A stretch of 64,000 bases of DNA. It comes from Peribacillus frigoritolerans_B (lineage in GTDB: Bacteria > Bacillota > Bacilli > Bacillales > DSM-1321). Positions 26,469 through 35,127 of the stretch are shown here, one piece after another. How positions within the stretch are numbered: the first letter of the stretch is position 1; the number at the start of each line of letters is the position of its first letter. Location: NCBI RefSeq assembly GCF_044762665.1, contig NZ_JBIWES010000015.1, positions 1 to 64,000 on the forward strand. The letters run 5' to 3'. Made by a program: the position numbers and the translations under genes. The notes below the pieces were generated by a model. The model ran no database searches. It was not told the origin of the DNA and saw only the letters and a list, made by a program, of their open reading frames with translations.

Positions 26469-26633
26469 TTAACTTTCCTCATCCAAACTTTCTTCTTTGA
26501 TCATCGAACTTAAAATATCCTTACAATTAAAACATAAGATATTCTTGTTATCTAAAAGAATACCGTTCAGAAAACCAGCCGTACAATACACATCATGTGC
26601 ACAGCGAACACAAGAGCCAACTAGTTCATCCAT
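26469..26633 (-). CDS. Small cysteine-pair (zinc-ribbon-like) protein, 54 aa
   Basis: ATG 26633 has AGGGGGAT nine bases upstream. The 54-residue product carries C-V-R-C and C-F-N-C about 30 residues apart plus one extra cysteine (Y-C-T-A-G), which suggests a zinc-binding knuckle, and an acidic tail (E-E-S-L-D-E-E-S). Two C-x-x-C pairs are the mark of treble-clef or ribbon folds. No named family recognised. It may be co-transcribed with the adjacent frlR terminator's opposite strand neighbour dinB, which lies upstream. Confidence 0.65.
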   Translation of the reverse strand: MDELVGSCVRCAHDVYCTAGFLNGILLDNKNILCFNCKDILSSMIKEESLDEES

Positions 26634-26676
26634 CGATACATCCCCCTATTCAGGAAATGGTATATAGCTTGGTGTT

Positions 26677-27183
26677 TTATTTTGTATATAGGTAAAGGCC
26701 AAAATCTTGCATAACGGAAGTGTGCCCCATTTGCCGTAACATGGTAGCTATATTGCCACGATGATATGATCCGTGAGTGACAACGTGTAATACCGATTCG
26801 GAAATGGTAGTTTCAAGCAATCCGGCATATGGGTTATCCACAACAATTACCTTTTCCAAATCCTCTGTACTCAGAAGTGCTTTGTTTCTTTCGTACAAGT
26901 CCATAAATATTTTTTTCATTTCCTCAATACTTTTCTTTTCCACATCTTCTTTTAATTGATTAGAAGATGCCATTGCTTCCTTCATACTTTTACCTGAGAT
27001 AATATCAAACCACGCGTAATCTGTGAGATAAATGTGAGACAACACTTTTGATACCGACGAAAAACCACTCTGAATTTCCTTATGGTAAATGTGTTCTGGA
27101 AGTTCATATAACCGATCGATAATGACTCCATTTGCCCACGCGTGATAGTTATACAATTCTAATAATGGCTCGGGGTGATTCAT
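26677..27183 (-). CDS. DinB-family protein
   Basis: A 168-residue four-helix-bundle DinB/YfiT-type protein. The three metal-binding histidines are seen in S-H-I-Y-L-T-D, V-V-T-H-G and S-Y-H-R-G-N. Many members act as thiol-dependent transferases (bacillithiol in Bacillus) or remain unassigned. GGAGG lies eight bases before ATG 27183; an upstream in-frame start at 27225 has none. A second, diverged DinB gene lies at 57.9 kb. Confidence 0.87.
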   Translation of the reverse strand: MNHPEPLLELYNYHAWANGVIIDRLYELPEHIYHKEIQSGFSSVSKVLSHIYLTDYAWFDIISGKSMKEAMASSNQLKEDVEKKSIEEMKKIFMDLYERNKALLSTEDLEKVIVVDNPYAGLLETTISESVLHVVTHGSYHRGNIATMLRQMGHTSVMQDFGLYLYTK

Positions 27184-27496
27184 TAAAAAAACCTCCATAT
27201 ACACTAGTTTTTTCGTATTGAACAATTATGCAGTAAGAACAAAAGTATTCAGGTGAATTCAATACAGTATATTCATTAATATGTTGTTCTCTAATTTATA
27301 TAACAATTCCTCCTAATGATTCTAACGGTATATGTGCCCCTCAAATGTAATATATATAAATAAGGGGTTTTGAGATAATACGAACAGCGAACAATCTGAT
27401 TATAAAATGAATAGATAGTGGAGCATCACATATAGGCATTTTTTCTTGCAGGAAAATAGCTCCCTATATCGAACTGATAGTAAAGGAGATGGTAAT

Positions 27497-27703
27497 ATGA
27501 ATCTGAGGATCAAATATAGGCTTTATATCCATGTAGACGGAAAACTTATTCCAGAACAGTATGACCGATACGAGATACTAAACGTCAGAGAAGGTATAGA
27601 TCCAAATGATACTAAGGATTACCAAGAGCTTATTAAAAAATTGAGTAAGTCGATTAATCGTCCCTTAAATGAATTTGAAATAAAAAACTATGAAACAATG
27701 TAA
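27497..27703 (+). CDS. Small hypothetical protein (68 aa)
   Basis: AAAGGAGAT lies six bases before ATG 27497. The product starts N-L-R-I-K-Y-R-L-Y-I-H-V-D-G-K-L-I-P-E and ends in an amphipathic helix. The beta-rich start and charged end suggest a small soluble fold. No family recognised and no operon partner. A longer in-frame start at 27446 lacks a ribosome site. Confidence 0.6.
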   Translation: MNLRIKYRLYIHVDGKLIPEQYDRYEILNVREGIDPNDTKDYQELIKKLSKSINRPLNEFEIKNYETM

Positions 27704-27838
27704 GTGCACCCCTTCTGGAGGGAAACGAATATTTCGTTTTCAATTTTTTCTCATTCATTAGAACGAAATTCTTAAAGTTTAAAAGTGTAAAAAATAACAG
27801 AAACGCGTTTATATACTGTAGCATGCTATATGAGCCTC

Positions 27839-27870
27839 CTCCTTATATTAGTAAATGTAAATATAAGGAG
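27839..27870 (+). promoter_or_regulatory. Inverted repeat covering an AAGGAG site
   Basis: CTCCTTATATT-N10-AATATAAGGAG is a perfect 11-bp hairpin. The 3' arm contains a Shine-Dalgarno-like AAGGAG(AGAGG), which the 5' arm would mask. The only ATG nearby (27888) opens a 17-codon frame, so the target is uncertain and may be decayed. Confidence 0.45.
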
Positions 27871-28042
27871 AGAGGACATTTAAGATCATGCGCAGAATCA
27901 GTAGTCTTTTTAGTAGGCTGGACTATAGAAAATGGGTATAAATAATCATGGGGGATCTTTGTCTACCAAACGCCTTTTAAATGTTTTTCGAATCAAATGT
28001 TTAGCAATATTGTTTAGCACCGTTTAATCTAAAACCTCCAAG

Positions 28043-28249
28043 GTGATCAGTCCAATTTTTCTAACCTTTACTAGTAGATTTTTGCGAACGGTCGGAAGTG
28101 TCTTGGTTGGGTATATTTTGATAAAGACCACGATAGAATATGTAATCAATACAACATCTCCAATTAGCTGCGGTGCTATAGGAATTTCAGCCCTTATCTT
28201 GGTAGTTGCCAAGGGAGATGCAATTATGATTGAAGTGCTTGGTGAATAA
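28043..28249 (+). CDS. Possible small hydrophobic protein (68 aa)
   Basis: The GTG-started frame reads M-I-S-P-I-F-L-T-F-T-S-R and contains two hydrophobic spans (about 18-35 and 42-58), with a short acidic end. It ends three bases before a very strong terminator, which supports a real transcript on this strand. The ribosome site is poor, so either an upstream start was lost or expression is low. The antisense 81-codon frame over the same bases has a basic, less natural composition. Confidence 0.45.
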   Translation: MISPIFLTFTSRFLRTVGSVLVGYILIKTTIEYVINTTSPISCGAIGISALILVVAKGDAIMIEVLGE

Positions 28250-28251
28250 AT

Positions 28252-28297
28252 GCGAATTAAGCGCTCCATTTTTGGGAGCGCTTAATTCGCGTTTTTT
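28252..28297 (+). terminator. Very strong terminator
   Basis: GCGAATTAAGCGCTCC pairs with GGAGCGCTTAATTCGC (16 bp, no mismatch), followed by GTTTTTT. Confidence 0.9.
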
Positions 28298-28448
28298 CAT
28301 TAAAGTCATCATCTTGAACAATAATTTAGTCAAAATTATTGATTGATCTGGAATTTTTGGTTTTTTAAATAGTCGTTGAATCTACTTCACCCTGATGTAT
28401 AGCATCATATTTCTTTGAAATTTTGCAATAAAAATGCCTTTATTATCC

Positions 28449-28477
28449 TTGACTTTGAAATATTTATTTCATATTAT
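28449..28477 (+). promoter_or_regulatory. Promoter with embedded palindrome, aminotransferase gene
   Basis: TTGACT (28449-28454) and TATTAT (28472-28477) are 17 bases apart. The spacer is filled exactly by TGAAAT-N4-ATTTCA (28456-28471), a classic repressor site. The same 16-bp pattern recurs before the permease gene (32831-32846). The RpiR-type regulator encoded between them is the obvious candidate. A further TATAAT lies at 28482. A 33-codon frame starting at 28560 (M-G-L-L-F-E-G-L) has GGTGA upstream but is probably leader debris. Confidence 0.6.
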
Positions 28478-28811
28478 TGTTTATAATGAAATGAATATTT
28501 AAATCCAATCTTTGTATAACTTTATTGGATTAAAAAACACATATAAACGTGGGGTGATTATGGGGTTACTTTTTGAGGGGTTAGCTGTTAATGATCATAT
28601 AAACATTGCAGTTCTGGATGAATTAGCGAAAGCAGAAGTCGTGGTTATTTATTTTGTATGAAGGAAATGGAATTAAAGTTACTGGAAAGTATGTTTTTGG
28701 CCGAGGCATTTTCATTTGTATACCTTATCTGGCCCTCATCTTCTTAAATTATGGTTGTTTAATCAATATTATTTAAATGAAAATAATAATTTTTTAAAGG
28801 GGAAATCAATT

Positions 28812-30185
28812 ATGATCCTGCAAAACAACTCTTTATTATCAGAAAACACAAATAAATCGGCTGAACTATTTGAAAAAGCCTGTGAAGTGATTCCAGGCGG
28901 TGTTACAGCACATATTAAATACTTCCCGCCACATCCACTAATGATGGAAAAAGGAAAAGGCAGTAAGTTATATGATGTAGATGGTAATGAATATATCGAT
29001 TATTTATTATGTTATGGAGCCCTTATTTTAGGTCATGGTCATCAACAGGTATTTGATGCTGTGACAAAACAAATGATGGAGTCTGGAACTACCATATTCG
29101 GTACGCCCCACAAGATGGAAACAACAATGGCGGAAAAATTGGTAGAGTTATATCCTGGTATTGAAATGGTTCGTTATACGAATTCGGGCTTAGAAGCTAC
29201 ACTTCTTGCGATTCGTACCGCGGTGGCTTATACCGGAAAACCGAAATTGGCGAAGTTTGAAGGACATTATCATGGAGGATATGATCAAGTATTGGTGAGT
29301 GTTAACCCTGATATGGATCAAGCAGGAAACGCAACAGCTCCAAAAGCGGTAGGAGAATCAAGAGGAATGCCAGATTACTATATTGAAAATACCATCATTC
29401 TTCCATTCAATGATTTAGAATCCACCGAAAAGATTTTACGTGCCCATGCTCATGAATTAGCAGGTGTTATTTTAGAGCCAATTCAAGGAGGGTTCATTCC
29501 TGCTGAACAAGAATTTATGGAAGGACTTCGAAGAATAACAGAAGAACTTAAGATAGTGCTTATTTTCGATGAAGTAAAAACAGGATTCAGGATATCAATT
29601 GGGGGAGCTCAAAAAGTATATGGCATTAAACCGGATATTACTACCTTAGGAAAAGTACTGGGCGGCGGATTCCCAGTAGGGGCAATCGGCGGTAAAAAAG
29701 AAATAATGATGATTACCTCAGCTAGAGGCGGAAGGGATATTTTGACAGCTGGAGCAGATAATGCAAATAAACAAAATCCTTTATATCACAGTGGAACATA
29801 CAATGGTCATCCAACCATATTGGCTGCCGGTTTAGCAACTATTGACTTATTAGAACAAGAAGGAACAATGGAAGATTTATTTGCTAAGACGCAATCTTTA
29901 CGTAAGGAACTTGAGAGTGTGTATGAAAAACATGGCTTAAACATGCAAACGGTCGGTATGGGAAGTATCTTTAACATTATCTTAGCCGAAGGTCCGATTA
30001 AAAATTATCGTGATATGAGCAGGGCAAATACGAAATCAAGGAAAGAAATTGACTATGAGTTATTAAAATTAGGTATTTATACAAAGCCGCTTAATCGTTA
30101 TTCGATGTCTGTTGTACACACGGATGAAGATATACGTCGAACTGTGGAAGCACATGACGAAGCTATTGGGCGGATCCTGAAATAA
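28812..30185 (+). CDS. PLP-dependent aminotransferase (class III, GSA-aminomutase-like)
   Basis: A 457-residue fold-type I class III enzyme. G-H-Y-H-G-G-Y-D lines the active site, F-D-E-V-K-T-G-F gives the PLP-contact Asp, and T-T-L-G-K-V-L-G-G-G-F has the Schiff-base lysine. It resembles glutamate-1-semialdehyde aminomutase, but it is set beside an RpiR regulator, an amino-acid permease and a nitrilase-type amidase, not heme genes. It more likely transaminates an amino acid or omega-amino compound for use as nitrogen or carbon source. AAAGGGGAAA precedes ATG 28812; the longer frame from 28716 is not supported. Confidence 0.88.
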   Translation: MILQNNSLLSENTNKSAELFEKACEVIPGGVTAHIKYFPPHPLMMEKGKGSKLYDVDGNEYIDYLLCYGALILGHGHQQVFDAVTKQMMESGTTIFGTPHKMETTMAEKLVELYPGIEMVRYTNSGLEATLLAIRTAVAYTGKPKLAKFEGHYHGGYDQVLVSVNPDMDQAGNATAPKAVGESRGMPDYYIENTIILPFNDLESTEKILRAHAHELAGVILEPIQGGFIPAEQEFMEGLRRITEELKIVLIFDEVKTGFRISIGGAQKVYGIKPDITTLGKVLGGGFPVGAIGGKKEIMMITSARGGRDILTAGADNANKQNPLYHSGTYNGHPTILAAGLATIDLLEQEGTMEDLFAKTQSLRKELESVYEKHGLNMQTVGMGSIFNIILAEGPIKNYRDMSRANTKSRKEIDYELLKLGIYTKPLNRYSMSVVHTDEDIRRTVEAHDEAIGRILK

Positions 30186-30225
30186 TTCAGTTTAGCTAAG
30201 TCCTAGATGAAAAGTGAATTATACA

Positions 30226-30268
30226 AGGCCTGATCAAAGCGATTTTAATTGATCTGGTCTTTTTTTAT
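30226..30268 (+). terminator. Terminator of the aminotransferase gene
   Basis: GGCCTGATCAA pairs with TTGATCTGGTC with two mismatches, followed by TTTTTTT. Confidence 0.6.
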
Positions 30269-30400
30269 CCCACGATAATACTTGCAATTAACTTGACAAC
30301 AAAGGATGAAAAAACCTATTGTTAAAATATAAAACATACAGAAAAGGGTTACACGATACTCCTGCAATACATAAATATAAATAAAGGGGCGCTCTTTTTA

Positions 30401-31261
30401 ATGTCAAACGTCTATCAAAACATCGCTGGACAAATAGGGGAAATGAGTAAGTCCCACGTGAAAATAGCTACATATATATTAGAGAATCAAACGACCGTTC
30501 CTTTTTTTACAGTTGGAAAATTAGCGAAAATGGCTGGGGTCAGTGATGCCACTGTTGTTCGGTTTGCAACCTCGCTTGGCTATTCGGGCTATCCAGAGAT
30601 GCAGCAGTATATGCAAAATTCTGTTAAGCAGCAGCTAACAACGACAGAGCGATTAAAGATGTCCCAAAAAGTATACAATAAAGAGTCTTCAGGGGTATAT
30701 GAAGTTTTCCAAGATGATATCGCAAACATAAAATCCACTATGGAGAAATTGGATGAAGATGCTTTCCATCAAGCGGTGAAATGCTTATTACAGGCGAAAA
30801 GGGTATATGTAATCGCAAACCGAAGTGCCACTTCACTGGGTGTGTTTTTGGAGTATTATCTTCAAATCGTTCTCAATAATGTGGAACTCCTGCAGTCATT
30901 AGAGAATTCATCGGAAAAGTTATATAATTTAAGTGAAAAAGATGTAGTGATTGGTGTCAGTTTTGATCGATATACGAAAAGTACCATTCAAATGTTTTCT
31001 TTTGCAAAGGAAAAAAATGCGACAACAATTGCCATTACTGATAATTTACTCTCACCGCTAATTCCTCATGCGGACATTCCGTTGACAGCATCCAGTCAGA
31101 TGCCGAGCTTTATTGACTCTTTTGTTGCACCATTAAGCTTGATCAATGCTTTAATAATGTTTGTCGGAAAAGAAAAGCAGGAAGATATCCACGATCGATT
31201 GGAAGTTTTAGAAGACATATGGAGTCATTTTGATGTTTTTCAAAGAAAGAAAATGCAATAG
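30401..31261 (+). CDS. RpiR/MurR-family regulator (HTH-6 plus SIS)
   Basis: A 286-residue regulator with an N-terminal RpiR helix-turn-helix (L-A-K-M-A-G-V-S-D-A-T-V-V-R-F-A) and a C-terminal SIS domain (about 125-250; V-Y-V-I-A-N-R-S-A-T-S). These usually sense phosphosugars, but several Bacillus members control amino-acid use. GGGGCGC lies before the ATG with long spacing. Its own promoter (TTGACA at 30293) is plausible. Likely targets are the TGAAAT-N4-ATTTCA boxes at 28456 and 32831. Confidence 0.9.
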   Translation: MSNVYQNIAGQIGEMSKSHVKIATYILENQTTVPFFTVGKLAKMAGVSDATVVRFATSLGYSGYPEMQQYMQNSVKQQLTTTERLKMSQKVYNKESSGVYEVFQDDIANIKSTMEKLDEDAFHQAVKCLLQAKRVYVIANRSATSLGVFLEYYLQIVLNNVELLQSLENSSEKLYNLSEKDVVIGVSFDRYTKSTIQMFSFAKEKNATTIAITDNLLSPLIPHADIPLTASSQMPSFIDSFVAPLSLINALIMFVGKEKQEDIHDRLEVLEDIWSHFDVFQRKKMQ

Positions 31262-31265
31262 AAAG

Positions 31266-31304
31266 AAGCCTTGCTTTTCCAATGTGGAAGAGTAAGGCTT
31301 TTTA
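31266..31304. terminator. Terminator between rpiR-like gene and permease gene
   Basis: AAGCCTTGCTTTTCC...GGAAGAGTAAGGCTT forms a long stem with small mismatches and is followed by TTTT on the plus strand. Confidence 0.7.
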
Positions 31305-31331
31305 TTGATCCCAATAATACTCTGCCTTAAC

Positions 31332-32738
31332 TTATTTCAAAGGAGGCAAATTACTGGATAGTTTACTTTTCTCCTCTGCGCTGCTGATATTCTTTTTTCC
31401 AAAAAAATGAGTCAACACAATGATAACCACAGTTAGTAATAGTGTTGAATAAAGCTGGCTTCTTGTAGAATCGATAAATGCCATTGAAATCAATATGATG
31501 GAAATCCCCAGGATTGTAGCATATGTTAAATATGGGAACAACCACATCTTCACTTTTAGAGCATCAGGATTTTCTCTTTCTAATTTTTTTCTCATCCTTA
31601 ACTGAGAAATGGATATAACCAAATAAACTAGTAAAATAATCGCTCCTGATGAATTAACTAGAAACAGAAAAACTAATTCAGGGGAAACATAACTCATCAC
31701 TACAGCAATATAAGAAAATAGGGTAGCTGCAAAAACAGCTCTGGCAGGAACGCCTTTATTATTCAACTTGCTAAAATATTTAGGGGCATCCCCTTTTTTT
31801 GCTAAAGAAAAGAGCATTCGGGATGTAGTATATAATCCAGCGTTTAGACATGATAAAACAGCTGTTAATACGATGAAATTCATGAGGTGTGCTGCAAAAG
31901 GGATACCTAGGTTTTCTAAAACCGCAACAAATGGACTCTGTAATACATTAGCGGAATTCCAAGGAAGCAATATCACGACTACGGCTATTGAGCCTACATA
32001 AAAGATCAGGACACGCCATATTGTACTATTGATAGCTTTAGAGACGGACTTAACAGGATCCTTTGATTCTGCTGCTGCAATAGTGGCTACTTCTGTACCG
32101 GCAAAAGAGAAAAATACAGTGATGACTCCCACAAAAACGGAACTTATTCCATTAGGGAAAAATCCCCCATTTTGCACAAGGTTTGATACGCCAACCACCG
32201 ATGATTCCCCTGAAAATCCGAATATATAAGATACTCCCAATATTAAAAAGGCGATAATGCTCGCTACTTTAATCATGGCAAACCAATATTCGAATTCTCC
32301 AAATGACTTCACTGAATAAATATTTGTCAAAGTCAGTGCGATTGTCAAGGCCAAAGCCAGAAACCATAAAGGAATGCCTGGATACCACATATTGATGATA
32401 GCTGCTCCTGCAATGGCTTCAATGGCAATGACGACAACCCATTGAAACCAATAAAGCCATCCAACTGTTGTACCAGCCCAAGGGCCAATTGCGTCTCGGG
32501 CATATTCTGAAAAGGAACCGCTTGATGGATTGGAAGTGGCCATTTCACCAAGGCTCTTCATGATCAAGAAAACTAAAACACCGGCAATTACATAAGAAAC
32601 CAAGATGCCAGGCCCGACCTTATGTATTGCAGCACCACTACCTACAAAAAGACCTGCTCCAATGACTCCTCCGATAGCTATCATTGACATGTGACGAGAA
32701 CTGAGTGATTGTTCTAATTCATTCTGTTGTTTTTTCAT
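31332..32738 (-). CDS. Amino-acid permease (APC/AAT family, GabP-like)
   Basis: A 468-residue permease with 12 helices and the AAT signature: S-M-I-A-I-G-G-V-I-G-A-G-L-F in helix 1, P-S-S-G-S-F-S-E-Y-A, and F-F-S-F-A-G-T-E-V. Closest by look to the GabP/AnsP/LysP branch; the substrate is not certain. GGGAGG lies eight bases before ATG 32738; an upstream in-frame start at 32786 adds 16 odd residues. It is divergent from the nitrilase-like gene and shares the control region containing the TGAAAT-N4-GATTCA site. Confidence 0.9.
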   Translation of the reverse strand: MKKQQNELEQSLSSRHMSMIAIGGVIGAGLFVGSGAAIHKVGPGILVSYVIAGVLVFLIMKSLGEMATSNPSSGSFSEYARDAIGPWAGTTVGWLYWFQWVVVIAIEAIAGAAIINMWYPGIPLWFLALALTIALTLTNIYSVKSFGEFEYWFAMIKVASIIAFLILGVSYIFGFSGESSVVGVSNLVQNGGFFPNGISSVFVGVITVFFSFAGTEVATIAAAESKDPVKSVSKAINSTIWRVLIFYVGSIAVVVILLPWNSANVLQSPFVAVLENLGIPFAAHLMNFIVLTAVLSCLNAGLYTTSRMLFSLAKKGDAPKYFSKLNNKGVPARAVFAATLFSYIAVVMSYVSPELVFLFLVNSSGAIILLVYLVISISQLRMRKKLERENPDALKVKMWLFPYLTYATILGISIILISMAFIDSTRSQLYSTLLLTVVIIVLTHFFGKKNISSAEEKSKLSSNLPPLK

Positions 32739-32830
32739 GTAAGACCTCCCTGAAAAAATGTTGTGTAAATGTTTACAAATACCCAAACCGAAACTGGATT
32801 GATTATAGTTTACACAATTTTTAGATTTTT

Positions 32831-32846
32831 TGAAATAAAAGATTCA
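32831..32846. promoter_or_regulatory. Second RpiR-type operator candidate
   Basis: TGAAAT-N4-GATTCA is the same length and nearly the same sequence as the palindrome in the aminotransferase promoter. It sits between the divergent permease and nitrilase-like genes. Another symmetric AAATAATATTT follows at about 32863. Confidence 0.5.
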
Positions 32847-32966
32847 AAATAATATGTAAAAAGAAATAATATTTGCGTAATTTAAAAAAATAAAATATTA
32901 TGATATTAAATACAGGTTTCTAAAAAATCTGATAATTTTTCACTTGTAGAAAAGGATGTGCTTTTG

Positions 32967-33758
32967 ATGGTTAAGGTTGCTGCAGTCCAATTACAATCTA
33001 TCCCTGGAGAAAGGGATAAAAATATTGAAAATTGTATTGAAATGGTTGAAGAGGCGGCTAAACAAGGAGCTGAATTAATCGTATTACCTGAACTTTGGGT
33101 GAGTGGTTACTATTTATCGAAGGAGCAATTCCAATCGTTGCAAGAGGTTCCGACTGGAGAGACCGTTTCATTATTTCAAAAGCTCGCAATAGAGTTAAAA
33201 GTAATGCTCATCGTACCATTTGTTGAGGGAGAAAATGGAGACCTTTACATATCCTTAGTTGTAATTGAGTCAACAGGGGAAGTCATTGCCACTTACCGAA
33301 AATCATTTTTATGGGGAAGAGAGAAGGAAATATTCACTCCTGGTGAGAAAGTCTATCATGCAATTGAAACATCAAAAGGAAAAATAGGCGTTCTTATTTG
33401 TGCTGATATTGAATTTCCTGAACCAAGCCGAATTCTAGCTCTCCAAGGTGCAGAACTTATAATCGTTCCTTCAGTATGGAGTTACGGAGCAGAAACAAGA
33501 TGGGATATTCAACTTCCTGCGCGCGCACTCGATAATACGGTTTATATTCTTGGCGTAAACACGGTAAATGAGGGAAGCTGCGGAAAGAGTAAACTTATTG
33601 CTCCGAATGGTGAGGTCCTTTGTCAAGCATCAAGATCGGAACAGAGTATTCTGATTCATGATGTAGATTTTTCAATTATATCCGAGGTGCGAAAAGAGGT
33701 TCCATATCTTGATGATTTAGACAAGAAATTGTGGCCAAATGCTTCGTTATTTGAATAA
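32967..33758 (+). CDS. Carbon-nitrogen hydrolase (nitrilase superfamily)
   Basis: A 263-residue enzyme with the triad Glu42 (V-L-P-E-L-W), Lys112 (Y-R-K-S-F-L-W) and Cys145 (L-I-C-A-D-I-E-F-P-E). It belongs to the amidase branches (omega-amidase, N-carbamoyl-amino-acid or aliphatic amide hydrolase). The neighbouring aminotransferase and permease suggest an amide or carbamoyl amino compound is imported, hydrolysed and transaminated; that is inference. ATG 32967 is used with AAAGGAT ten bases upstream; the GTG at 32958 is too close to that site. Confidence 0.9.
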   Translation: MVKVAAVQLQSIPGERDKNIENCIEMVEEAAKQGAELIVLPELWVSGYYLSKEQFQSLQEVPTGETVSLFQKLAIELKVMLIVPFVEGENGDLYISLVVIESTGEVIATYRKSFLWGREKEIFTPGEKVYHAIETSKGKIGVLICADIEFPEPSRILALQGAELIIVPSVWSYGAETRWDIQLPARALDNTVYILGVNTVNEGSCGKSKLIAPNGEVLCQASRSEQSILIHDVDFSIISEVRKEVPYLDDLDKKLWPNASLFE

Positions 33759-33830
33759 GAAAAATAGTTTTTCCAAAAATTCATTAAACATTATGTGGGT
33801 GTATAACTATAATTTTATAAAAGTTTATTA

Positions 33831-33870
33831 AAATCCATTTTTCATTATTAAATGATAAATGGATTTTTTG
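33831..33870 (+). terminator. Terminator of the nitrilase-like gene
   Basis: AAATCCATTT pairs with AAATGGATTT, extended by CATT/AATG inside, and is followed by TTTTGTTTTTTT. Confidence 0.8.
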
Positions 33871-34006
33871 TTTTTTTGAAATATAAACAAAATGATTTTT
33901 GAACCATGAATCGGCTATCTAGATCCAACAAAAAGTACATACTAGTGCCGATGTTGCCAAACGATTGGTTTCTTTTGACCAGTGCCGAATCCCTTGAGGC
34001 ATAATA

Positions 34007-34162
34007 AAAAATTATTCGAAAATTAAGGTTCCTAAGAGATCCGCTTTTGGTCAAGAGGTTAAGGAGGAAGCTGGATACCATTGTGGACTGCCATTCTGGA
34101 TAACTAGTCCATTAATAGAAAAAGAAAAACGAGTGTTGGCCTTCACTAAGTTCTGTACTTAA
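34007..34162 (+). other. Possible HNH-nuclease-like gene remnant
   Basis: A frame without start reads V-P-K-R-S-A-F-G-Q-E-V-K-E-E-A-G-Y-H-C-G-L-P-F, resembling the V-K-E-A-G-x-x-C-x-x-P region before the HNH core of some phage-type nucleases. No HNH histidines are kept. No ribosome site. Probably debris; the family guess is weak. Confidence 0.25.
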
Positions 34163-34249
34163 AGGCCTTCTAAAGGTTAATGTTTTGTTTTCTTTATAAC
34201 TACTGTAATCACAATATTAGTTATTCAATGGGAAAAAATCAGAAAATTA

Positions 34250-34298
34250 TTGTTTTTCTGAAATATACGTTTTATAATTTACCTAATAAACGTTAGGT
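34250..34298 (+). promoter_or_regulatory. Promoter and palindromic operator of the TetR gene
   Basis: TTGTTT (34250-34255) and TATAAT (34273-34278) are 17 bases apart. Just downstream lies ACCTAA-N6-TTAGGT (34281-34298), a perfect inverted repeat that overlaps the start of the ribosome site. It fits autorepression by the TetR protein. Confidence 0.75.
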
Positions 34299-34307
34299 GG
34301 GGATGAA

Positions 34308-34916
34308 TTGAAAAGGCAAGAATTAATAGATGCAGCTCTTTTGCATTATTCACTACATGGATATCAAGGAGCTACCATGAAGAAGATTGCGGATGAAGTG
34401 GGAATAAAACCAGCATCCATTTATTTTTTTTATAAAAACAAAGAGGAATTATTTATCGCTGCATTTCAACATTTACTTGATAACCATTTAGCTGAAATGA
34501 AACGAATTTTAGCGGCAACAAGTTCACGATCTGTTGATCGGATTTTTAGTGAAATGCTTCACGGGATCGTTAAGTATCACAAAGATGATGAGCAAGGGAC
34601 TATGGCGTATATATCATTGGTTACGTCACCCATTCCGGAAATTAAATTATATTTACAAAAGTATTTGTTGCATTTTAATGATTGGTTGGTTAGTTCACTT
34701 GAGGATTTATTAAGGCAGAGTTATCCGAGCCTTTCTACCAAAGAAGTTGACCAAATCATAAAGCAATTTGTTCTACTCGGGAATGGATTATTCTGGGGTA
34801 TAAACTTGTATGAGGGACAAGATTTAATGGAACAAGTTCAGATTGCAGATCGATTCATCAGCTCCATGTTTAGAGATATAGAGAGAAAATTTGGGCCTCC
34901 GTCCAAAAGTGAATAA
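34308..34916 (+). CDS. TetR/AcrR-family regulator
   Basis: A 202-residue repressor: N-terminal TetR helix-turn-helix (Y-Q-G-A-T-M-K-K-I-A-D-E-V-G-I, S-I-Y-F-F-Y-K-N-K) and an all-helical ligand domain. The start is TTG 34308, with AGGTGGGG five bases upstream. It heads the racemase/permease/hydantoinase-like operon and probably responds to its substrate. Confidence 0.92.
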   Translation: MKRQELIDAALLHYSLHGYQGATMKKIADEVGIKPASIYFFYKNKEELFIAAFQHLLDNHLAEMKRILAATSSRSVDRIFSEMLHGIVKYHKDDEQGTMAYISLVTSPIPEIKLYLQKYLLHFNDWLVSSLEDLLRQSYPSLSTKEVDQIIKQFVLLGNGLFWGINLYEGQDLMEQVQIADRFISSMFRDIERKFGPPSKSE

Positions 34917-35127
34917 CCAAAAGGAAGTTAATGTCTAAGGGGAACATATGAAAGTCTTTAAAGCTTTATTTTCAAATATGGAAAAGTAAGAAGATACTCA
35001 CAGTTTGAAATAATGAGAATGTGAAGTCAAACAACGGAAGAAATGGAATGATTACCTAAAAGGGGGTGATAGAAATAATAAAAACATTGGTTTAGCAGGT
35101 CTAATAAAAATAAAGGAGTGTATTCCA

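Noticed and set aside
28560..28661. 33-codon frame as a regulatory leader peptide of the aminotransferase gene
   Set aside because: It ends far upstream of the gene and no attenuator hairpin follows.
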